Shown: positions 1-6,766 of the stretch, piece by piece
Layout: the number at the start of each line of letters is the position of its first letter
Position numbering within the stretch: the stretch's first letter is position 1
DNA from: Alphaproteobacteria bacterium
Lineage (GTDB): Bacteria; Pseudomonadota; Alphaproteobacteria; ATCC43930; CGMCC-115725
Assembly (NCBI GenBank): GCA_030040495.1
Contig: JASHTP010000108.1
Location: forward strand, 1 to 10,707
Length of the DNA: 10,707 nt
Direction of reading: 5' to 3'
Translations under genes and position numbers: made by a program
The notes under the pieces: generated by a model
Database searches by the model: none
What the model was told of the DNA's origin: nothing
What the model saw: only the letters and a program-made list of their open reading frames with translations

Positions 1-914
1 AGAAAGCGCTGCTTCTTCCAGGCCTCGATCACGCCGCGCACGGCCGAGGCGCGCAGCGCCGTCAAGGCGCCGGGACAGCAATAGACGTTGCCGTAGGCGG
101 ATTCGACCGAGCGCAGCAGATCGAAGGACAGGACGAAACGGACATGCAGCATGCGCGGGATGAAGCCGCGCCGGTTGAAGACCAGCACCTTGCCGGCGAC
201 CGAGCCGATGCGGGGATCGCGGAACGGCCCGGCGATCGCCAGCAGCGCGTCCCGCTCGATCGCGCTGTCGGAATCGAGCGTCACCAGGACCTCGCCCCGC
301 GCGCGCTCGAACCCCAGCGCCAGCGCCGCGCGCTTGCCCTGGTTGCGCTCATGGCGCAGGGGCGTGACCAGGCCCGGATATTGCCTCGCCGCCTGGAGGA
401 TGTAGCTCCAGGTATCGTCGCGGCTGCCATCGTCGATTACCAGGATCTCGAGCCGGTCGCGGGGATAGTTGGCCTCGACCACCGAACGGATGGCGGTCAG
501 CACCATGGCGCCTTCGTTGTAGGCCGGGATGACCACGGTGAGCGACGGGGCGCCGGCGACCGTCGCCGACGGGAACGGGCGGTAGAACATCCAGACGATG
601 GTGCGGAAAATGATCAGCACCAGGCCCATCAGCAGCCAGAGCACGCTCGGATAGATCGCGAAGTCCAGCGACCGGTGCTCGCCGAGCAGCGCCAGCACGT
701 GGCGGCCGATGCCGCGGACGTTGAAATAATAGACCAGGATCAGCCCGCCGAGGATCGCCGCATAGATCGCCCAAGCCCAGGGGCCGCGTGCCTCGCGCTC
801 GGCCGCGGTGCCCGAGGGCGGCGTCGGCGTGGCCGTCACCGTGCAGACGGAGTTAGAGGATTCACCGCCCTCGTCGGCCGCGATCCTCACCAAAGGCCGT
901 TGGTCGTCGTTCAT
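1..914 (-). CDS. Family 2 membrane glycosyltransferase, NodC/hyaluronan synthase/PgaC-like (partial, 3' end outside window)
   Basis: The first 304 residues are visible, reading leftward from an ATG at 914-912. After a hydrophilic tail of about 45 residues come two predicted membrane helices (about 46-65 and 86-110), then the GT-A core: VVIPAYNEG (127-135), VIDDGSRDD (159-167, nucleotide-binding Asp pair), NQGKRAAL (191-198), TLDSDS (212-217, the metal-binding DxD) and NVYCCPGALTALR (276-288). The acceptor motif and QxxRW lie beyond the edge. This order matches processive synthases of beta-linked amino-sugar or hyaluronan-like polymers, so the enzyme probably polymerises a UDP-sugar at the inner membrane and exports the chain. 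Cellulose synthase-like or non-processive relatives are possible. No clear Shine-Dalgarno precedes the ATG, and no partner exopolysaccharide gene is in view. Confidence 0.92.
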   Translation of the reverse strand, partial: MNDDQRPLVRIAADEGGESSNSVCTVTATPTPPSGTAAEREARGPWAWAIYAAILGGLILVYYFNVRGIGRHVLALLGEHRSLDFAIYPSVLWLLMGLVLIIFRTIVWMFYRPFPSATVAGAPSLTVVIPAYNEGAMVLTAIRSVVEANYPRDRLEILVIDDGSRDDTWSYILQAARQYPGLVTPLRHERNQGKRAALALGFERARGEVLVTLDSDSAIERDALLAIAGPFRDPRIGSVAGKVLVFNRRGFIPRMLHVRFVLSFDLLRSVESAYGNVYCCPGALTALRASAVRGVIEAWKKQRF

Positions 915-1078
915 GATATGAGCTTGTCGTGTCTTTTTCGGGGTCTTGCTCGACCGCCGCGTTCGGTCGCCTACGGAGAACGCCCGGGGCGCAGCTTTCA
1001 TCCATTTATCGCTTATTTATGCGCCATCGCCACGACCTATCCCCTGCGCTTGGTGCCTAACACCCATGCGCGTCACCT
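915..1078. other. Intergenic region upstream of the glycosyltransferase
   Basis: This stretch of 164 bp separates two leftward genes and should hold the glycosyltransferase promoter and the end of the lyase transcript. It contains an AT-rich island with the direct repeat ATTTAT at 1004-1009 and 1015-1020, spaced 11 bp (about one helical turn), which read leftward is ATAAAT-N5-ATAAAT. No well-spaced -35/-10 pair was found. A weak GGTG/CACC hairpin near 1050-1065 lacks a T-tract and is not a convincing terminator. Confidence 0.5.
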
Positions 1079-2002
1079 TCATGACGGACCGCGCGGCGGC
1101 GGAGCGCGCCGCGCCGCGCGGGCAAGGATCGCGCGATGGCGAGCCAGCAGCTGCTTGGCGCGCTCGACCACCGGCACGTCGACCATCTTGCCGTCGAGCT
1201 CTATGGCGCCGATGCCGGCTGCGGTCGCCGCATCGTAGGCGGCGACGGCGCGCTCGGCCCGCGACACCTCTTCGGCCGACGGTCGGTACTCCTCGTTGAG
1301 GATCGCCACCTGGGCCGGGTGGATGCAGGAGGCGCCGGCGAAGCCCAGGCGGCGCGAGCGGCGGATGGTGGCGCGGAACGCGTCGAGGTCGCGGAAATCG
1401 GCGACGGTGCCGATGAAGCCCAGCGGCAGGATGCCGGCGGCGCGAGCGGCGATGATCAGCTGCTGCTTCGGATAGAACAGGCCTTCCGCTTCGGGCTGCA
1501 TGCCGACGGCCAGCGCGAAATCCTCGGCGCCGAGCGAGAGGCCGACGAGCCGGGAATGGGCGCGCGCGATCTCCGCCATGCGGAAGAAGGCGCCCGCGGT
1601 CTCGATCAGCGCCACCAGCCGGGTCGCGCCGCGCGCCATGCCGCGCTCGGCCTCGAGCTCGTCGACGAGCTCGGCGACCATGCGCACATGGTCGGCGCTC
1701 TCGACCTTGGTCAGCATCAGCGCCTGGACCCGCGGCGAGACCGCCGCCTCGACGTCCCGGAGCGCCATCCGCCACGGCCGGTTGATGCGCACCACCACGT
1801 CGGCGCCGTTGCGCGCGACCGTCGCCGCCGCCTCCTGCAACAGCATGCGCCCGCGTTCCTTCTCGGCGGCGGGCACGCTGTCCTCGAGATCGAGGATGAG
1901 CGCGTCGGCGCCGCGTTCGGCGGCGCCGGCGACGAATTTCGGCACGGTCACCGGCACGAACAGCATCGACCGCCACACCGGCAGCGTCGCAGTCTCGCTC
2001 AT
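1079..2002 (-). CDS. CitE-like / HpcH-HpaI family CoA ester lyase
   Basis: The 307-residue protein has the usual length and the full motif set of the CitE branch of HpcH/HpaI aldolases: FVPVT near the N-terminus, LDLEDSV (38-43), VVRIN (70-74, CoA/substrate-binding Arg72), LTKVES (97-102), ALIETAG (131-137, metal-side Glu134), LGAEDFA (158-164, metal-binding acid) and CIHPAQV (226-232), with a C-terminal lid including DVPVVERA. Family members cleave or hydrolyse malyl-CoA, citramalyl-CoA or beta-methylmalyl-CoA with Mg2+. Citrate lyase itself is unlikely, because no CitF or CitD neighbour is present. The ATG at 2002 overlaps the CoA-transferase stop as ATGA and has AAGGAGG at 2010-2016, 7 nt upstream, so the two are translationally coupled. 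A (3S)-malyl/citramalyl-CoA lyase or thioesterase is the best guess, with the substrate unresolved. Confidence 0.93.
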   Translation of the reverse strand: MSETATLPVWRSMLFVPVTVPKFVAGAAERGADALILDLEDSVPAAEKERGRMLLQEAAATVARNGADVVVRINRPWRMALRDVEAAVSPRVQALMLTKVESADHVRMVAELVDELEAERGMARGATRLVALIETAGAFFRMAEIARAHSRLVGLSLGAEDFALAVGMQPEAEGLFYPKQQLIIAARAAGILPLGFIGTVADFRDLDAFRATIRRSRRLGFAGASCIHPAQVAILNEEYRPSAEEVSRAERAVAAYDAATAAGIGAIELDGKMVDVPVVERAKQLLARHRAILARAARRAPPPRGPS

Positions 2003-3252
2003 CGCTTCGCCTCCTTGCCGCCGCGCCCGCCGAGACGGATGGTGCCGGCGCGTGCCAGCGTCTCGAGCTCGGCGTCGCCGACGCCGAGCTCGCGCAGCAG
2101 CGTCGCCGTGTGCTCGCCCAGCGCCGGCGCCGGCGTGCGGATATGGCCGGGCGTGGCCGAGAGCCGCGGCACCACCGCATGCATCGGCACCGTGCCCAGC
2201 TCCTCGTCCGGCAGATCGACGACGATGCCGCGCGCCTGGACGTGCGGATCGGCGAGGAACTGGTCGATGTCGTAGATCGGCGCCGCCGTCACCTCGGCGC
2301 GCTCGAAGAAGGCGAGGTTGTCGGCGAGGTCGCGCGCGGCGATGAAGGCGGCGATCGACGCCTCGCACTCGTCGGCGTGCTTCACCCGGTCGGCATTGGT
2401 GCGAAAGCGCGGATCCTCGATCATGTCGGCGCGGCCGATGGCGCGGAACAGCCGCTCGGCCATCGCCTGGATCGAGGCGGAGATCGCGATGTAGCGCCCG
2501 TCCCGGGTGCGGAAGGCGTTGCGCGGCGAGGTGGTGGCGGAGCGGCTGCCGGTACGCGGCTTGACCGCGCCGGTGAGGCGGTACTCGGCCGCGTCCGGCC
2601 CCAAGATTGAGAAGATGGGATCGAGCAGCGGCAGATCGATCACCTGCCCCTGGCCGCCCGCGACCTCGCGGTGCCGCAGCGCGAGCAGCACCGCCGACAT
2701 GCCGTAGAGCCCGGCGATCATGTCGGCGAGCGCCAGCGGCGGCAGCACCGGCGGCCGGTCGGCGAAGCCGTTCTTGGCGGCGAAGCCGGACATGCCCTCG
2801 ACCAGCGAGCCGAAGCCCGGCCGCTCGCGGTAAGGCCCGTCCTGCCCCCAGCCGGAGACGCGCACGATGATGAGGCCGGGATTGCGTTCTTGCAGCACGG
2901 CGGGCGCGAGCCCCATCGCCTCGAGCGTCCCCGGCCGGAAATTTTCGATCAGCACATCGGCCGTGTCGACGAGCCGCGCCAGCAGCTCCAGCCCTTCCGG
3001 CGAGCGCAGCGCCAGCGCCAGGCTCTTCTTGTTGCGGGCATAGACCTTCCAATGGATGCTCACGCCCTTGACCCGCCAGTCACGCAGGGGATCGCCGCGC
3101 TCGGGATCCTCGACCTTGATCACCTCGGCGCCGTAATCGGCGAGCTGCAGGCTCAGCATGTTGCCGGCGACGAGCCGCGACAGGTCGATGGCGCGGATGC
3201 CCTGGAGCGGCCCCACCGCCTCGGGCTCGAAGGATTTCAGCACCTTGTCCAT
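1999..3252 (-). CDS. Family III (CaiB/BaiF) CoA-transferase
   Basis: This 417-residue enzyme opens with PLQGIRAIDLSRLVAG (15-30) and ADYGAEVIKVE (38-48), followed by NKKSLAL (74-80), ADVLIENFRPG (98-108), GWGQDGPY (134-141) and GFGSLVEGMSG (146-156). LALADMIAGL (173-182) contains Asp177, the position of the acyl-anhydride-forming aspartate in formyl-CoA transferase. GQGQVIDLPLLD (200-211) follows. It moves CoA between carboxylic acids, probably succinyl-CoA to a dicarboxylate such as malate, citramalate, mesaconate or itaconate, given the coupled lyase downstream. The ATG at 3252 is chosen because family homology begins about 14 residues later and nothing upstream in frame is conserved. It lacks a Shine-Dalgarno and may be leaderless (see the promoter at 3261-3289). 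A racemase-type member of the same fold is less likely. Confidence 0.93.
   Translation of the reverse strand: MDKVLKSFEPEAVGPLQGIRAIDLSRLVAGNMLSLQLADYGAEVIKVEDPERGDPLRDWRVKGVSIHWKVYARNKKSLALALRSPEGLELLARLVDTADVLIENFRPGTLEAMGLAPAVLQERNPGLIIVRVSGWGQDGPYRERPGFGSLVEGMSGFAAKNGFADRPPVLPPLALADMIAGLYGMSAVLLALRHREVAGGQGQVIDLPLLDPIFSILGPDAAEYRLTGAVKPRTGSRSATTSPRNAFRTRDGRYIAISASIQAMAERLFRAIGRADMIEDPRFRTNADRVKHADECEASIAAFIAARDLADNLAFFERAEVTAAPIYDIDQFLADPHVQARGIVVDLPDEELGTVPMHAVVPRLSATPGHIRTPAPALGEHTATLLRELGVGDAELETLARAGTIRLGGRGGKEAKR
2009..2016 (-). promoter_or_regulatory. Ribosome binding site of the lyase gene
   Basis: Read leftward, AAGGAGGC lies 7 nt before the ATG at 2002. It is inside the last codons of the CoA-transferase, supporting reinitiation at the ATGA overlap (1999-2002). 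Confidence 0.8.
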
Positions 3253-3260
3253 GGCGGCGG

Positions 3261-3289
3261 AGCTTAGAGGGGCGCGCCGCCGCGGCCAA
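3261..3289 (-). promoter_or_regulatory. Predicted sigma-70-type promoter of the CoA-transferase/lyase operon
   Basis: On the minus strand TTGGCC (3289-3284) is followed after exactly 17 nt by TAAGCT (3266-3261). Only 8 nt separate the -10 from the ATG at 3252, so transcription should begin at or next to the start codon and give a leaderless mRNA, consistent with the missing Shine-Dalgarno. The match to consensus is partial, so this is inference from spacing and position. Confidence 0.5.
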
Positions 3290-3310
3290 GGGAGCGGGCA
3301 CGGCGCCCTT
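3288..3310. repeat. Dyad AAGGG-N13-CCCTT between divergent promoters
   Basis: Arms AAGGG (3288-3292) and CCCTT (3306-3310) are perfect inverted copies and lie between the two outward-facing -35 boxes (GGCCAA 3284-3289, TTGCCG 3313-3318). It could be an operator controlling both directions. Short dyads are frequent in GC-rich DNA, so it may be chance. Confidence 0.3.
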
Positions 3311-3312
3311 CC

Positions 3313-3341
3313 TTGCCGAGCGGCCGCCGCCGACCTAGGTT
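3313..3341 (+). promoter_or_regulatory. Predicted promoter of the adenylate cyclase gene
   Basis: TTGCCG (3313-3318), a 17-nt spacer and TAGGTT (3336-3341) precede the cyclase by 44 nt. The same two hexamers with the same spacing occur upstream of the hydrolase at 4680-4708, which strengthens the call. Confidence 0.65.
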
Positions 3342-3376
3342 CCAAGCGACGCGCCGACGCTACGAAAGGAGGCTTG
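3313..3376 (+). repeat. Promoter/leader module, copy 1
   Basis: This 64-nt stretch aligns without gaps to 4680-4743, with 48 of 64 positions identical by hand count and 37 of 48 in the part after 3329. It includes the -35, the -10, the shared GCGCCGACG core and the AGGAGGC ribosome binding site at identical offsets. Confidence 0.6.
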
Positions 3377-3385
3377 GTAAGCGGC

Positions 3386-4705
3386 ATGGCCCGATACGCC
3401 CCCGAGCCGCCCCAACCCATCTCCTTGCAGACCTTCGACGACGCGCTCGGCCGGCGCATTATCGAGCTCCACGTCTGGGCCGTGGAGCAGGGCTTGCGCG
3501 GCGTCGGAGCCGAGGCGCTGTTCGACGGCTTCTGCCAGCGCCTCGTCGCGGCCGGCGTTCCGCTCTGGCGCGCCTTCACCGGCATGCGCACGCTCCACCC
3601 GCAATGGGCGGGCTACGGCTACAGGTGGCGGCGCGACCGCAATGCCATCGAGCCCGCCTCCTGGCAGCGCGAGGAAGACCTCGAGCCGACCTGGAGCAAC
3701 AGCCCCTTCGCTCACTTGGAGAGAGAGGTGGCGGGAACTTCGGCGCGCGAGTCGCATTTGCGCCGACGCCTCGCCGGCCGCGAGGCCGCGCTCGACTTTC
3801 CCGTCCTGGCCGAGTTCGCCGTTGCGGGCGCCACCGACTATTTCGCCCTCTTGCTTGCCTTCGGCGCCGCGGGTGATCCCTCCTATGGCACGGGCGTCGC
3901 CTACTCCTTCCTGACTCAGCACCCGGAAGGCTTCGCCGACGACGATCTCACGCTGCTCAAGGCGGTGCTGCCGGCCGTCTCGCTGGCGATGATGAGCCAC
4001 GCCACGCACACCATCGCCGGCAGCCTGCTCGCCGCCTATCTCGGTCAGGATGCCGGACGACGCGTCCATGCCGGCGCGATCGAGCGCGGCTCGGTCGAGA
4101 GCATCCGCGCGGTGCTGTGGTACGCGGATCTGCGCGGCTTCACTGCGGTCGCCGACAGCTCTCTCGGACCGGTCGTGGTCGAGCTTCTCGACGAGGTCTT
4201 CGAGACCTTGGCGGCGGCGCTGCGCCCGCGCGGCGGCGAGGTGCTGAAGTTCATCGGCGACGGGCTGCTGGCGATCTTCCCGGTGACGGCGCCGCAGCGT
4301 GCGTCGGTCTGCCGCGCGGCCCTCGACGCCGCTGCCGAGGCGATCGAGGCGCTGGAGACCCTCAACGAGGCGCGCCGCCGCGCCGGCAAGCCGGTCGCCG
4401 CCGTCGACATCGCGCTCCATCTCGGCGAGGTGCTCTACGGCAATGTCGGCGCCGCCGACCGGCTCGACTTCACCGTCATCGGTCCGGCGGTCAACGAGGT
4501 CGCGCGCATGGAGACGCTGTGCGAGCCGCTCGGACGCAAGGTGCTGGTCTCGGCCGAGCTCGCCGCCGCCGCCGAGTCGGGCGCGCGGCTCGAGCCGCTC
4601 GGCCGCCACGCGCTGCGCGGCGTGCGGGCGGAGCGCGAGCTGTTCGCGCTCGTTCTCGATGCCGTGCCCGACCGCTCCCTTGCCGATGGGACGAAGCCGA
4701 CTTAG
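3386..4705 (+). CDS. Class III adenylate cyclase with an uncharacterised N-terminal region
   Basis: The 439-residue protein has a C-terminal cyclase domain from about 240 that appears fully competent: WYADLRGFT (245-253, metal-binding Asp248), VLKFIGDGLLAIF (286-298, adenine-contacting Lys288 and second metal Asp292), LHLGEVLYGNVG (345-356), LDFTVIGPAVNEVAR (360-374, adenine-selecting Asp361, Asn370 and Arg374). Lys and Asp at the base-recognition positions indicate ATP rather than GTP, so the product should be cAMP. The first 230 residues contain no recognised domain name but include GLRG, PLWRAFTGMRTLHPQ (59-73) and a YFALLLAFG helix, a layout seen in many alphaproteobacterial cyclases that may be a GAF-like sensor. 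No membrane helix is obvious. AAAGGAGG at 3365-3372 lies 13 nt before the ATG, slightly far. An in-frame TTG at 3374 is too close to it. The stop overlaps the next promoter. Confidence 0.94.
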   Translation: MARYAPEPPQPISLQTFDDALGRRIIELHVWAVEQGLRGVGAEALFDGFCQRLVAAGVPLWRAFTGMRTLHPQWAGYGYRWRRDRNAIEPASWQREEDLEPTWSNSPFAHLEREVAGTSARESHLRRRLAGREAALDFPVLAEFAVAGATDYFALLLAFGAAGDPSYGTGVAYSFLTQHPEGFADDDLTLLKAVLPAVSLAMMSHATHTIAGSLLAAYLGQDAGRRVHAGAIERGSVESIRAVLWYADLRGFTAVADSSLGPVVVELLDEVFETLAAALRPRGGEVLKFIGDGLLAIFPVTAPQRASVCRAALDAAAEAIEALETLNEARRRAGKPVAAVDIALHLGEVLYGNVGAADRLDFTVIGPAVNEVARMETLCEPLGRKVLVSAELAAAAESGARLEPLGRHALRGVRAERELFALVLDAVPDRSLADGTKPT

Positions 4706-4708
4706 GTT
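4680..4708 (+). promoter_or_regulatory. Predicted promoter of the alpha/beta hydrolase operon, inside the cyclase 3' end
   Basis: TTGCCG (4680-4685), 17 nt, then TAGGTT (4703-4708), identical in both hexamers and spacing to the cyclase promoter at 3313-3341. The -10 contains the cyclase TAG stop (4703-4705), so the promoter is embedded in the upstream gene. Confidence 0.62.
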
Positions 4709-4743
4709 GCGACCGGCGCGCCGACGATGCGGCAGGAGGCTCC
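4680..4743 (+). repeat. Promoter/leader module, copy 2
   Basis: This is the gapless counterpart of 3313-3376 (48 of 64 positions identical by hand count). AGGAGG sits at 4734-4739, the same offset as in copy 1. The first 26 nt are also cyclase coding sequence. Confidence 0.6.
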
Positions 4744-5748
4744 TTGAACGATCCCGCGATCCCCGCCGACCTCTTGACCGTCCGCGCTCCCGCACCCGAT
4801 TGGTTTCGTCGCACCGTCGCCGCGCCGAAGCAATCCTGCCGGGTGACCGTCGAAGGCTGCCCGATCCACTATCTGCTCTGGCCGGCCGAGCCCGGCGCGG
4901 CGCGGCGCCGCGGACTGCTCTTCGTCCATGGCGGCGGCGCGCACGCCTATTGGTGGGCCTTCATCGCGCCCTACTTCACCCGCGACTTCCGCGTCGCCGC
5001 CATCGACCTGTCCGGCATGGGCGACAGCGGCCGGCGCGAGAGCTACGGCGCGGAGCTGCGCGCCAAGGAGATGCGCGCGGTGATCGCCGATGCCGGGCTC
5101 GGCGAGCGTCCCTTCGTCATCGGCCACAGCTTCGGCGGCTTCATGACGATGAAGTTCGGCGCGCAGTTCGGCGACGAGCTCGGCGGCGCCGTCATCGTCG
5201 ACTCGCCGATCCGCTCGCCCGAGGAAGAGGCGCAGCGGCCGCTGTCGCCGCCGAAATGGGCGAACAAGAGGATCTATGAGAGCTTCGACGCGGCGCGCGC
5301 TCGCTTCCGGCTGATGCCGCCGCAGAGCTGCGACAACGACTTCATCGTCGAGTTCATCGCCCGCCACTCGCTGATGCCGGTCGCGGGCGGCTGGACCTGG
5401 AAGTTCGACGGCGCGGCGATGGGCGCGCGCCGCTTCGGCGAGCCGTTCCGCGAATATCTGCAGGCGGTGCGCTGCCGCGCCGCGCTGATCTTCGGCGAGA
5501 AGAGCGCGCTCGTCTCGCGCGGCACCGCTTCCTACATGTCGTCGCTGATGGGCCCGCACGCACCCATCGTCGAGGTGCCGGAGGCGCAGCATCACGTCAT
5601 GCTCGACCAGCCGCTCGCCTTCGTCGCCGCGCTGCGCATGCTGCTCGACGCCTGGATCAGGGCCGAGCCCGGGCAACGCGACGCGTTGTCCGAGGCGGGC
5701 GACAACGGTTGCGCGAGCAACCGCGAGAGCCCGTACACAGCGGACTAG
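4744..5748 (+). CDS. Alpha/beta hydrolase (334 aa, TTG start)
   Basis: FVHGGG (60-65) supplies the oxyanion hole, AAIDLSGMGDS (85-95) follows strand 4, GHSFGG (127-132) is the nucleophile elbow with Ser129, and PEAQHHVMLDQP (279-290) carries the catalytic His (283 or 284). At the usual acid position after strand 7 the sequence is FGEKSAL, with Ser254 where Asp is normally found. Asp153 after strand 6 (VIVDSP), as in some dehalogenase-like hydrolases, or Glu252 could serve instead. The residues 160-240 form a helical lid. Likely an ester or C-C bond hydrolase acting on a small organic acid or ester in the cytoplasm, with the substrate unknown. TTG at 4744 is the only sensible start, 4 nt after AGGAGG. 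The C-terminal tail (306-334) looks non-conserved and overlaps a hairpin. Confidence 0.9.
   Translation: MNDPAIPADLLTVRAPAPDWFRRTVAAPKQSCRVTVEGCPIHYLLWPAEPGAARRRGLLFVHGGGAHAYWWAFIAPYFTRDFRVAAIDLSGMGDSGRRESYGAELRAKEMRAVIADAGLGERPFVIGHSFGGFMTMKFGAQFGDELGGAVIVDSPIRSPEEEAQRPLSPPKWANKRIYESFDAARARFRLMPPQSCDNDFIVEFIARHSLMPVAGGWTWKFDGAAMGARRFGEPFREYLQAVRCRAALIFGEKSALVSRGTASYMSSLMGPHAPIVEVPEAQHHVMLDQPLAFVAALRMLLDAWIRAEPGQRDALSEAGDNGCASNRESPYTAD
5706..5723 (+). repeat. Hairpin with GCGA tetraloop near the hydrolase 3' end
   Basis: CGGTTGC (5706-5712) and GCAACCG (5717-5723) form a perfect 7-bp stem around GCGA, a stable GNRA-type loop. No T-tract follows, so it is not an intrinsic terminator. It lies 41 nt before the next start codon and might affect mRNA processing or stability between the two genes. 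Confidence 0.4.
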
Positions 5749-5764
5749 CAGCGGGAGGAAAGCG

Positions 5765-6658
5765 ATGAAGTGCGTCGTCGTCACCGGCGGCAGCGGCAAG
5801 GCCGGCCGCGCGGTGATCGCCGAGTTGATCGAGCACGGCTATGCCGTGATGAACGTCGATCTCGCGCCGCCGCGCGAGCCGCTCTGCCACTTCCTCCGCG
5901 CCGACCTCGCCGATTTCGGCCAGGCGGTGGACGCGATCCGCCGCGCCGCCGGCACCATCGACCGCAGGCGCTCGCCGCTCGGCGAGGCCTCCGCCGTGAT
6001 CCACCTCGCCGGCATCCCCGCCCCGAGCCTCGCGCCCGACGCCGCCACCTTCCAGAACAACCTGATCTCGACCTACAACATCTTCAGCGCCGCGACGCTG
6101 TTCGGCCTGCCGCGCGTCGTCTGGGCATCGAGCGAAACCGCCTATGGGTTGCCGCTGACCCGGACGCCGCCGGCCTTCGCGCCGGTCAGCGAGGAGCATC
6201 CGCTGGCGCCCGAGACCGGCTATGCGCTCGCCAAGGTGCTGGCCGAGCGCATGGCCGAGGAGATGCACCGCTGGAATCCCGGCACGCGCTTTGTCGGGCT
6301 GCGCATCTCCAACATCTTCGAGGCGGCCGACTATGACCAGATCCCGAGCTTCTGGGCGGATCCTTCGTTGCGCCGCTGGAACCTCTGGAGCTGGGTCGAT
6401 GCGCGCGACGTGGCGCAGGCCTGCCGGCTGGCGCTCGAGGCCGACTCCGCGGGCGCCGACATCTTCACCATCGCCGCCGCGGACACGCTGATGCGCCGGC
6501 CGAGCCGCGCGCTCATGGCCGAGGCTTTTCCCGGCGTTCCGGTGCGCGACGGGCTCGGCGAGTTCGACACTCTGCTGTCGATCGACAAGGCGCGCCGCAT
6601 CCTCGGCTACCGACCGAAACACACCTGGCGCGGCACGGTGGAGGCCGGCGCGGGCTGA
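5765..6658 (+). CDS. NAD(P)-dependent epimerase/dehydratase (extended SDR family)
   Basis: The 297-residue protein starts with a Rossmann strand and TGGSGKAG (7-14, the TGxxGxxG dinucleotide motif), with Asp32 after strand 2 favouring NAD. VIHLAGIPAPS (78-88), WASSETAYG (120-128, catalytic Ser) and the YALAK pair Tyr153/Lys157 complete the SDR active site. VDARDVAQAC (211-220) is the late conserved segment of extended SDRs. It should oxidise, epimerise or dehydrate a sugar or sugar acid. Relatives with similar WASSE and RISNI segments are commonly labelled uronate dehydrogenase-like, but the substrate cannot be read from sequence. GGGAGG at 5753-5758 is 6 nt before the ATG. Only 16 nt separate it from the hydrolase stop, so they are very likely cotranscribed from the 4680 promoter. 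Confidence 0.92.
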   Translation: MKCVVVTGGSGKAGRAVIAELIEHGYAVMNVDLAPPREPLCHFLRADLADFGQAVDAIRRAAGTIDRRRSPLGEASAVIHLAGIPAPSLAPDAATFQNNLISTYNIFSAATLFGLPRVVWASSETAYGLPLTRTPPAFAPVSEEHPLAPETGYALAKVLAERMAEEMHRWNPGTRFVGLRISNIFEAADYDQIPSFWADPSLRRWNLWSWVDARDVAQACRLALEADSAGADIFTIAAADTLMRRPSRALMAEAFPGVPVRDGLGEFDTLLSIDKARRILGYRPKHTWRGTVEAGAG

Positions 6659-6766
6659 CCCGCCGTCGCCCGGCGATGAACTCGGAATTGGACGTCGGAT
6701 GATGTAGCGTGCCGGGCGCGAGCCTCGGCGGCGATCTCGCTTTGCCGAGTCCAGAAAGGCATGGCG

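Noticed and set aside
3374..3376. In-frame TTG as the cyclase start.
   Set aside because: Only 1 nt separates it from AGGAGG, too close for initiation. The ATG at 3386 is preferred.
6659..6766. Promoter or terminator between the dehydrogenase and the second hydrolase.
   Set aside because: TTGGAC at 6689-6694 has no -10 at a suitable distance, and the CTCGGC/GCCGAG pair has a 14-nt loop and no T-tract.
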